Assembly: GCF_002813915.1 (NCBI RefSeq)
Contig: NZ_CP019335.1
Coordinates: forward strand, 3,703,777 to 3,767,776
Direction: 5' to 3'
Length of the DNA stretch: 64,000 bases
From: Tenacibaculum sp. SZ-18
Lineage (GTDB): Bacteria > Bacteroidota > Bacteroidia > Flavobacteriales > Flavobacteriaceae
Under the pieces are notes generated by a model. It made no database searches, was not told where the DNA came from, and was given only the letters and a program-made list of their open reading frames with translations. Position 1 is the stretch's first letter. The number at the start of each line of letters is the position of its first letter. Of this stretch, positions 1-7,073 are shown piece by piece. The position numbers were made by a program, and so were the translations under genes.

Positions 1-360
1 AGGGAAGTTTCTGTTTTTTTTATGAATAGCAACAATGTGCTCTAATATCCAAAGATTATCTTTCTCTTGAGAAAGAGCCTCTTCTCCATAGATTAGAGCT
101 TCTGGAGTTTTATTGAGATAATAATAATTTTTTGATAATTCAAAAAGTACTGCTTTATTGTTTGGAAGAATTGTGTTACATTCTTCTAAATAATCAATAG
201 CTTTCTGATAATTGTTTATTGCTTTTTCCGTTATTGCTTCAAAGAAAAACTCTTCGAATTTCAACATTTTTTTCTCGCTGACACTGGCATCTAAAACAAT
301 ACTGTCTTGAGCGAATGAGAATTGAGAAATAAAAAAAATCAATAAACACCAACGTAAAAT
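1..360 (-). CDS. TPR-type exported protein (partial, runs off the left edge)
   Basis: The minus strand is open from about position 360 to the window edge. It encodes a hydrophobic signal peptide (LRWCLLIFFISQFSFAQ) followed by helical TPR-like sequence (AINNYQKAIDYLEECNTILP, then a second repeat containing KNYYYLNKTPEALIYGEEAL). It lies 31 nt downstream of the nucleotidyltransferase stop, on the same strand. In flavobacteria a TPR protein commonly follows this nucleotidyltransferase. No ATG is available in frame before the signal peptide: candidate starts are ATT at 360 or TTG at 342, so the start is unresolved. The C-terminal part is missing because the window ends. Confidence 0.6.
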   Translation of the reverse strand, partial: MLRWCLLIFFISQFSFAQDSIVLDASVSEKKMLKFEEFFFEAITEKAINNYQKAIDYLEECNTILPNNKAVLFELSKNYYYLNKTPEALIYGEEALSQEKDNLWILEHIVAIHKKNRNFP

Positions 361-371
361 ATTGGTGTTTA
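343..371 (-). terminator. Hairpin with T-run at the TPR gene start
   Basis: A perfect inverted repeat has 10-bp arms (343-352 and 362-371; core AAACACCAA / TTGGTGTTT) and a 9-nt loop. On the minus strand it is followed within a few bases by eight T residues. It lies between the nucleotidyltransferase stop and the TPR reading frame and covers the TPR translation start region. It could be an intrinsic terminator or attenuator of the upstream gene. Confidence 0.5.
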
Positions 372-391
372 ATGTATTGTTTTGTTGTGTA

Positions 392-1408
392 TTATATAAG
401 TTCTGTATAATCACCGATGCTAATTGATGTAAACTCTCCGTTATATTTTGCATAATTACCAATCATGGCATTGTCGAAATTAGCATTACTAATTTGAACA
501 TTAGTTTGAATTAAAGAGTTGGTAATAGTAGCATTTTCTACTACACTATTTTCTCCAATTGAAACATAAGGACCAATTTTAGCATTCTTGAGAACGACAT
601 TTTTTCCAATGTAACATGGCTGAATGATTTCTGAATTTTCTAGAACAGCATCTTTGGAAACTAAGTTATTCCCATCAGCTTCTTCAAAAGTTAAAACTTG
701 TTTATTAGTATCAACGGTTGGGTCCTTCTTTCCACAATCCATCCAGGCATTTACTTTTCCTGGTATAAATTTAGCACCTTGTTTTTTTAAAGACTCTAAA
801 ACATTTGTTAATTGATACTCATTATTTTCTTTCAAGTCGTTATCAATTAAATATTGTATTTCTTCTTTTACTTTATCTCCATCTTTAAAATAATAAATTC
901 CGATGATTGCTAAATCAGAAACAAAATGTTTTGGTTTTTCTATAAAATCAGTGATGAAACCATCTTCTAATTTTACAACACCAAAAGCACTTGGGTCTTC
1001 AACTTGTTTTACCCAAATAGCTCCGTCAGCATTCGCGTCGAGAGTGAAATCAGCTTTAAATAAGGTGTCTGCATACGCTACAACGCAAGGCCCACTTAAT
1101 GAGTCTTTCGCACAGTAAATTGCGTGAGCAGTTCCTAGAGCTTCCTCCTGAACATAAACAGATCCTTTTGCACCTAACCCTTTGGCAATTTTGATAAGTT
1201 TATCTTTCGTGTCAGATGGGAAACCTTTTTTTGCTGGACCGATAACAAAAGCAATCTCTTCAATTTTTTGATCAATTACTTTACTGATGTCTTCAACTAG
1301 TCGTTGAACAATGGTTTTTCCAGCAATTACGGTTAAAGGTTTTGGCGTTGTTAAAGTGTGAGGTCTCAAGCGAGAACCAATACCTGCCATTGGAACAATA
1401 ATCTTCAT
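392..1408 (-). CDS. Sugar-phosphate nucleotidyltransferase (glucose-1-phosphate thymidylyl/uridylyltransferase type)
   Basis: The protein is 338 aa. The N-terminus (MKIIVPMAGIGSRLRPHTLT, then PKPL) is the nucleotide-binding signature of the NTP_transferase family, with the G-x-G-(S/T)-R-L-R motif and the PKP lysine. Residues about 1-235 form the Rossmann-like transferase domain. Residues about 245-338 form a left-handed beta-helix of hexapeptide repeats (IGKNVVLKNAKIGPYVSIGE). The family transfers an NMP to a sugar 1-phosphate to give an activated sugar for envelope polysaccharides; the exact sugar and nucleotide cannot be read from sequence. It is probably co-transcribed with the downstream TPR gene unless the intervening hairpin terminates transcription. 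Confidence 0.85.
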   Translation of the reverse strand: MKIIVPMAGIGSRLRPHTLTTPKPLTVIAGKTIVQRLVEDISKVIDQKIEEIAFVIGPAKKGFPSDTKDKLIKIAKGLGAKGSVYVQEEALGTAHAIYCAKDSLSGPCVVAYADTLFKADFTLDANADGAIWVKQVEDPSAFGVVKLEDGFITDFIEKPKHFVSDLAIIGIYYFKDGDKVKEEIQYLIDNDLKENNEYQLTNVLESLKKQGAKFIPGKVNAWMDCGKKDPTVDTNKQVLTFEEADGNNLVSKDAVLENSEIIQPCYIGKNVVLKNAKIGPYVSIGENSVVENATITNSLIQTNVQISNANFDNAMIGNYAKYNGEFTSISIGDYTELI

Positions 1409-1468
1409 TAATTCTTTCTTTTGTTTTTCAGTGATGCAATATACTACTTAATTAGGGTAAAATAAATT

Positions 1469-3130
1469 TTAAACTTCTTTTGGTACTGCATCTATTAAGG
1501 TTTTGGTATATTCATTTTTAGGGTTTTTGTATAGTTCGTCGGCTTCACCAATTTCTGTAATTTCTCCTTTGTTCATTACTATGACATTGTCAGACATATA
1601 CTTAACTACCGATAAATCGTGAGAAATAAAAAGGTAGGTAAAACCGAAATCTTTCTTCAAATCATTTAATAAATTTAAAACTTGAGCTTGAACCGAAACA
1701 TCTAATGCAGAGACGGATTCGTCACAAATAATAAATTTAGGTTGTAGCGCTATTGTTCTTGCAATTCCAATTCGTTGTCTTTGTCCTCCTGAAAATTCGT
1801 GAGGAAATCTGTTGAAATGCTCTTCTTCCAAACCTACTTTTTTAAGAACTTCAATAACATAATTTTTTCTCTCTTTGTATGAAGTCAGTATATTGTGAAC
1901 TTTCATCGGTTCAATAATAGCTTCTCCAACAGGAATCCTAGGATTCAATGAAGAAAACGGATCCTGAAAAATAATTTGAATTTCTTTTCTCAGCTTTTTT
2001 AAACTTCTCCTTTTAAGAGTCGTAATATCTCTTCCCTTGTAATAAACAGATCCTGAAGTTGCTTTTTCAAGTTGTAAAATAGTTCTTCCTAAAGTTGTTT
2101 TTCCACAACCAGATTCTCCTACTAAACCTAATGTTTCTCCTTCATAAATGGAAAAAGAGACATTATTAACAGCTTTTACGGAAGCGGGTTTTTTAAATAA
2201 AAAAGAATTTGAAATAAATTCTTTGTGTAAATTCTTTATTTCGATTAGTGGAGGCTTACCGTAAATTTCTTTATGATATCTAGCTCTATCTTCAAAACTT
2301 TTAATGGTTAAATCAATAGAATCGTTTAAAAAGTCTTCTACTGTTGGTAATTTTTTTAGACGATTATCTGAATTTGGTTTGGAATTTATAAGTGCTTTCG
2401 TGTAATCTTTTTGTGGGTCTTTGAAAATTTCTTCGGAGGAATTATATTCTATTATTTTTCCTTTTTTAAGAACAACAACTTCGTCGGCAATTTCTCGAAT
2501 CAAGTTTAAATCGTGAGAGATAAAAAGAATACTCATTTGAGTTTCTTTTTGCAGTGTTTTTAAAAGAGAAATAATTTCTTTTTGAACGGTAACATCAAGA
2601 GCTGTAGTCGGTTCATCAGCTATTAAAAGTTGAGGTTTTAAAGCTAGAGCCATGGCAATCATTACACGTTGTTTTTGTCCGCCACTTATTTGATGAGGAT
2701 ATGATTTGTATATGTCTTTGGGTCTGGGAAGTTTCACTTGTTCAAAAAGCGAAATGATCTCTGCTTCAATTTCTGTTTTGCCTAGTTTAGTATGGTTTTT
2801 AAAGACTTCAAAAAGTTGATAACCGCAAGTCAAGCTTGGGTTTAATGAAGTCATGGGTTCTTGAAAAATCAAAGATATTTCGTTTCCCCGAATTTTTAGG
2901 AAATCAGCTTCACCAAAGTTTAGAATATTATTATTTTGAAAAGAAATAGTTCCTTTAAAATGGATATTATCTCCTGAAAGTAACCCCATTATACTCAAGG
3001 ACATAATCGATTTTCCGCTTCCGCTTTCTCCCACTAAACCAAGAATACTATTATTCTTAATTGTGAAATTTATTTTTTTAAGAATAGGTTTATTTTTAAT
3101 GGAAACTGAAAAATCTTTGAGAATTAGCAT
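1469..3130 (-). CDS. Oligopeptide/dipeptide ABC transporter, fused double ATPase (DppD-DppF type)
   Basis: This 553-aa protein has two complete ABC ATPase domains. Domain 1 (about 1-245) has Walker A GESGSGKS, signature SGGQKQR and Walker B LLIADEPTTALD. Domain 2 (about 295-553) has Walker A GESGCGKT, signature SGGQRQR and Walker B FIICDESVSALD, with Ser replacing the usual Pro after the catalytic Glu. The arrangement matches YejF/GsiA-like proteins that power peptide uptake through the inner membrane. No permease or binding-protein genes are adjacent, so the partner subunits must be elsewhere. It lies 60 bp upstream of the nucleotidyltransferase on the same strand. Confidence 0.9.
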   Translation of the reverse strand: MLILKDFSVSIKNKPILKKINFTIKNNSILGLVGESGSGKSIMSLSIMGLLSGDNIHFKGTISFQNNNILNFGEADFLKIRGNEISLIFQEPMTSLNPSLTCGYQLFEVFKNHTKLGKTEIEAEIISLFEQVKLPRPKDIYKSYPHQISGGQKQRVMIAMALALKPQLLIADEPTTALDVTVQKEIISLLKTLQKETQMSILFISHDLNLIREIADEVVVLKKGKIIEYNSSEEIFKDPQKDYTKALINSKPNSDNRLKKLPTVEDFLNDSIDLTIKSFEDRARYHKEIYGKPPLIEIKNLHKEFISNSFLFKKPASVKAVNNVSFSIYEGETLGLVGESGCGKTTLGRTILQLEKATSGSVYYKGRDITTLKRRSLKKLRKEIQIIFQDPFSSLNPRIPVGEAIIEPMKVHNILTSYKERKNYVIEVLKKVGLEEEHFNRFPHEFSGGQRQRIGIARTIALQPKFIICDESVSALDVSVQAQVLNLLNDLKKDFGFTYLFISHDLSVVKYMSDNVIVMNKGEITEIGEADELYKNPKNEYTKTLIDAVPKEV

Positions 3131-3206
3131 TATTTAACTTTAAGGTTACATTTTATTCAACAAAGATATTGGTTGTTGTAAAAATTTGTATGAAATCAAA
3201 CAAACA

Positions 3207-3237
3207 TTTTGATTTAAGTAAAAAAAAATTATATTTG
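3207..3237 (+). promoter_or_regulatory. Promoter of the S8 protease gene
   Basis: TTTTG at 3207-3211 is followed, 18 nt later, by TATATTTG at 3230-3237. This matches the Bacteroidota sigma-ABfr pattern TTG-N17-23-TAnnTTTG. Transcription would start near 3244, giving an untranslated leader of about 85 nt before the ATG at 3330. Confidence 0.6.
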
Positions 3238-3329
3238 GCGCACTATTAACAAAATTTTAAGGTTTGTTTTAACATTTTTTAATGTGAATCTACTTTAAGT
3301 TTTATTTAACTCAAAATAACCCTTCAAAA

Positions 3330-6300
3330 ATGAGAAACAAGTACACTGCAAAGTTACTGCTTTCTGCTGGTATGCTAGTTTTTGCTAGTAATGCATTTGC
3401 ACAAAGTGAGGAGCAAATCCAGAAAATTCGTAGTGAATACGATTTGGTAAAGCTTCAAACAATTCAAAAGAATCTACAAAACAAGGAAAATCTTCAAAAA
3501 AAGGAAGCAATGAGAATTGCTCAACAAAAAGGATGGAAGACTACCATCAAAAAGGAAGACGGAACTTTTATGGAATTACAACGTGTAGTTAATGGAAAAC
3601 CAATATATTATACTACATTTAACGTTGATGCTGCAAGATCCACAAGAACAGATCACTTACATTCAGGAGGTTCGTTAGGTTTAAATTTAATGGGACAAGG
3701 AATGACCGCCAATGTTTGGGACGGTGGAGGAACACGTAACACTCACCAAGAATTTGATGGTGCAGGAGGAAACAATCGTGTTTCTACAATTGACGGTTCT
3801 ACGCTAAACGGGAACAGTTTTCATGCCCAGCATGTTACGGGAACAATTGTTGCTTCGGGTGTTGTTGCAGATGCAAAAGGTATGGCGCCGCACGCTAAGG
3901 CAAGAACTGCTGATTGGAATAACGATAAATCCGAAGCTACTACAGAAACTGGAAACGGAATGATTCTTTCAAATCACTCTTACGGTTATGCTTTTAGAAA
4001 CCAATTTGGACAAGTTCAATTACCACAGCATTTTTTTGGTGGATATATTGAAGAGTCTCGTGATTGGGATGAAATCTTATTTAATGCTCCAAACTATTTA
4101 ATGGTTGTTGCTGCTGGTAATGACGGTAACGATAACTCAGCAAATCAAAATCCAACAGGAGGATCGGGATGGGATAAATTAACTGGACATTCAACTTCTA
4201 AGAACAACTTAGTAGTAGCAAATGCTCAGGATGCTAATATTGACGCAAATGGAAACTTAGTTTCTGTTTCAATAAATAGTTCAAGTAGTGAAGGTCCTAC
4301 TGATGATATGCGTATTAAGCCAGATATTACTGGAAATGGTACAGGAGTTTATTCAACTTATGATAATAATGACAGCGCCTATAATTCAATAACAGGAACG
4401 TCAATGGCTTCTCCGAACGTTACAGGTTCATTATTATTACTACAACAACACTATGGAAATTTAAATGGTGGTAGTTTAATGAGAGCTGCAACATTAAAAG
4501 GTTTAGCACTTCATACAGCAGATGATGCAGGTGCTGCTGGTCCGGACGCAGTTTTTGGATGGGGTCTTTTAAATACTAAAAGAGCTGCTGAAGCTATTAC
4601 AGCAAATGGTAATGGTTCTAAGATTGAGCAGCTAACATTAACAAGTGGACAAACATATACTATTACTGTGGATTCTGATGGAACAAGTCCATTATTAGCT
4701 TCTATTTCATGGACAGATAGACCAGGTACCGCAAATACAACGGTTAACTCTACCACACCGGTATTAGTCAACGATTTAGATATCAGAGTAACAAAAGGAA
4801 ATACAACATATTTACCATATGAATTAACAGGACCAACATCTAGTGCTTTAAGAGATAATAATGTTGATCCGTATGAAAGAGTAGATGTAAATGGAGCATC
4901 AGGAACTTACACAATTACTGTAACTAACAAAGGAACATTAGTTGGAGGAAGTCAAGCTTTTTCTTTAATTGTAACAGGTGTTACAGGAACTCCTGCAGTT
5001 TGTAATGCAACTACTCCAACAGGAGTTGGTGTAACGGGTCTTTCTCAAACAGGAGCTACTGTAAACTGGTCAGCTGTCGCTGGAACTACTTATGACGTTA
5101 GACACCGTCCAGTTGGAGGTTCATGGACTGTAAATGCGGTGACTGGAACATCTACTTCTTTGTCTGGTTTAACTGCTGGAACTCAATATCAAGTGCAAGT
5201 CCGTAGTAAATGTCCTAATGGAACAAACTCATCTTACAGTACTACGACAACATTCACAACTGTTGCACCAACACCATGTGAGTCATTACCATATGCTGAA
5301 AGTTTTGAAAGTAATGATGGATGGACTCAAGTTTCAGGAGATGATGGAGATTGGGTAAGAGATAGTGGAGGAACACCTTCTTCAACTACTGGACCAAGTT
5401 CAGGAGCAGATGGATCTTTCTACATGTTCTTAGAAGCTTCGACTAATAATAGTCCAGGACAAATAGGAAACAACGCTACTGCAATATTAGAAAGTGGATG
5501 TTTCGATTTATCTGGAAAGTCTGAGGCTACTTTTGCATTTAAAAACCACATGTATGGTACAAATATGGGATCTTTAACAGCTCAAATTTCTACTAACGAT
5601 GGATCAACTTGGACAAATATTTGGACTCAATCAGGAAACCAAGGAAACCAATGGAATTCGGTTTCTGTTAATTTAAATAGTTATGTAGGATCAACAATCA
5701 AGTTAAGATTAGTCGGTACTACAGGTAATAGCTGGAGAAGTGATGTTGCTATTGATGATATAGAAATCACGGCTGTTGATGCAGGATCAGATACACAAGC
5801 ACCATCTACGCCATCTAATGTTCAAGCCTCAAATATTTCACAAACTACTGCCACTTTAAGCTGGAATGCTTCTACTGATAATGTTGGAGTAACAGGTTAC
5901 GAAATATTCCAAGGGTCTTCAAGTATAGGAACAGTTACTGGAACTTCTGCTAATTTAACAGGTTTAGCATCTGGTACTTCTTACACTTTTTCTGTAAGGG
6001 CTCAAGATGCTGCAGGAAATGTTTCTAATGCAGGTTCTGTTACGTTCTCTACTGTTAATCCAGCTCCAACGTATTGTACTTCTAGTGGAAATAGAACATC
6101 ATATGAGTGGATTGATAACGTAGAATTAGGAGGAATTTCAAATGCAACAGGTGCAGGAAGTGGATATTCTGACTTTACAAATTTAGTTGGGAACTTAGCA
6201 CAAGGAAGCACAAATACTATGATTGTAAGTGCTGGATTTAGTGGATCTTCATATACAGAATATTGGGCAGTATGGATTGACTTTAATCAAGATGGAACAT

Positions 6301-6791
6301 TTGCTGATAGTGAAAAGGTAGTTTCAGGTTCGTCTTCTAGTGCGAATAACCTATCGGCTACTGTGAATGTACCTTCTAATGCTGTTTTAGGTCAAACCAG
6401 AATGCGTGTTTCTATGAAGTATAACAGCGCTCAAACTGCTTGTGAAAACTTCGGAGATGGAGAAGTAGAGGATTATACTATTAATATTACATCTTCTTCA
6501 AACAGTTTATTTACTACGTTTAATAGCACAAATGCTGATGCTCTGGGTAATGAAGTAGCAACTACGTTTACTGCTTATCCAAACCCAGCAAGAGATATTA
6601 TTCAAGTGAAGTCTAGCAACAGAAATGTTGGATTAGCTTCATATAGAATTTTAAATTCAATTGGGCAAACTGTTCAATCTGGAGAATTAACAAATGATAG
6701 AATTAATGTTTCGAAACTTGGCTTAGGTATGTATATCCTAGAAGTTAATGACGGACAAAAATTATTTAATACTAAATTGGTTAAAAGATAG
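3330..6791 (+). CDS. T9SS-exported S8 (subtilisin-like) serine protease with FN3 and GEVED domains
   Basis: The protein is 1153 aa. It has a signal peptide (cleaved after SNAFAQ) and then a subtilisin fold with Asp131 (VWDGGG), His168 (HAQHVTGT) and Ser358 (GTSMASPN). A jelly-roll region follows (about 420-550), then a fibronectin III domain (about 555-645), a MAM-like beta-sandwich ending in VAIDDIEI (about 650-815), a second FN3 (about 820-910), a GEVED domain (AVWIDFNQDGTF, GEVEDYTI), and a C-terminal type A sorting domain (YPNPARD ... GMYILEVNDGQ). It should be secreted by the type IX system, probably as an extracellular protease. The second FN3 through the sorting domain is closely repeated in the next gene. 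The substrate is unknown. Confidence 0.92.
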   Translation: MRNKYTAKLLLSAGMLVFASNAFAQSEEQIQKIRSEYDLVKLQTIQKNLQNKENLQKKEAMRIAQQKGWKTTIKKEDGTFMELQRVVNGKPIYYTTFNVDAARSTRTDHLHSGGSLGLNLMGQGMTANVWDGGGTRNTHQEFDGAGGNNRVSTIDGSTLNGNSFHAQHVTGTIVASGVVADAKGMAPHAKARTADWNNDKSEATTETGNGMILSNHSYGYAFRNQFGQVQLPQHFFGGYIEESRDWDEILFNAPNYLMVVAAGNDGNDNSANQNPTGGSGWDKLTGHSTSKNNLVVANAQDANIDANGNLVSVSINSSSSEGPTDDMRIKPDITGNGTGVYSTYDNNDSAYNSITGTSMASPNVTGSLLLLQQHYGNLNGGSLMRAATLKGLALHTADDAGAAGPDAVFGWGLLNTKRAAEAITANGNGSKIEQLTLTSGQTYTITVDSDGTSPLLASISWTDRPGTANTTVNSTTPVLVNDLDIRVTKGNTTYLPYELTGPTSSALRDNNVDPYERVDVNGASGTYTITVTNKGTLVGGSQAFSLIVTGVTGTPAVCNATTPTGVGVTGLSQTGATVNWSAVAGTTYDVRHRPVGGSWTVNAVTGTSTSLSGLTAGTQYQVQVRSKCPNGTNSSYSTTTTFTTVAPTPCESLPYAESFESNDGWTQVSGDDGDWVRDSGGTPSSTTGPSSGADGSFYMFLEASTNNSPGQIGNNATAILESGCFDLSGKSEATFAFKNHMYGTNMGSLTAQISTNDGSTWTNIWTQSGNQGNQWNSVSVNLNSYVGSTIKLRLVGTTGNSWRSDVAIDDIEITAVDAGSDTQAPSTPSNVQASNISQTTATLSWNASTDNVGVTGYEIFQGSSSIGTVTGTSANLTGLASGTSYTFSVRAQDAAGNVSNAGSVTFSTVNPAPTYCTSSGNRTSYEWIDNVELGGISNATGAGSGYSDFTNLVGNLAQGSTNTMIVSAGFSGSSYTEYWAVWIDFNQDGTFADSEKVVSGSSSSANNLSATVNVPSNAVLGQTRMRVSMKYNSAQTACENFGDGEVEDYTINITSSSNSLFTTFNSTNADALGNEVATTFTAYPNPARDIIQVKSSNRNVGLASYRILNSIGQTVQSGELTNDRINVSKLGLGMYILEVNDGQKLFNTKLVKR
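5786..6791 (+). repeat. Direct repeat copy 1: FN3-GEVED-sorting-domain module
   Basis: This roughly 1-kb stretch encodes FN3, GEVED and the T9SS C-terminal domain. It is closely matched, in the same order and strand, by 8756-9749 in the neighbouring protease gene. In the GEVED part runs such as SANNLSATVNVPSNAVLG are identical between the two proteins. Confidence 0.75.
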
Positions 6792-6822
6792 AAACCCTTC
6801 AATTTTACTTAAACCAAGAATA

Positions 6823-6848
6823 AAACCCGAGCTTTTGCTCGGGTTTTT
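6823..6848 (+). terminator. Intrinsic terminator after the S8 protease gene
   Basis: The stem AAACCCGAGC / GCTCGGGTTT has a TTTT loop and is followed by a short T-run. It lies 32 bp after the stop codon. Confidence 0.85.
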
Positions 6849-6966
6849 GCATTTTTAAATTGTATTTTTTTTGCAATCCATAACGATATTTTTACATAAA
6901 ATTTAACATAAACTTACAATCTATACAAAAATTTAACAAAAAATATAAACTATGTGAACGTTGAAG

Positions 6967-6974
6967 TATATTTG
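6967..6974 (+). promoter_or_regulatory. -7 box of the M43 metalloprotease gene
   Basis: TATATTTG fits the TAnnTTTG consensus. I found no convincing TTG at the expected spacing. Transcription would begin near 6981, downstream of the in-frame ATG-less extension that starts at 6954, which supports ATG 7074 as the true start. Confidence 0.5.
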
Positions 6975-7073
6975 GACACCTTGATTACCCCTTCTATAAA
7001 TTCTTCAATAAGAGCCCTAATAAGTTGTGGTAAATCAAATAGTTTAACGAAAACCATTAAAACCCTTCAAAGA

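Noticed and set aside
6954..7073. In-frame N-terminal extension of the M43 protease
   Set aside because: It precedes a clear signal peptide and overlaps the TATATTTG promoter box; ATG 7074 is the better start.
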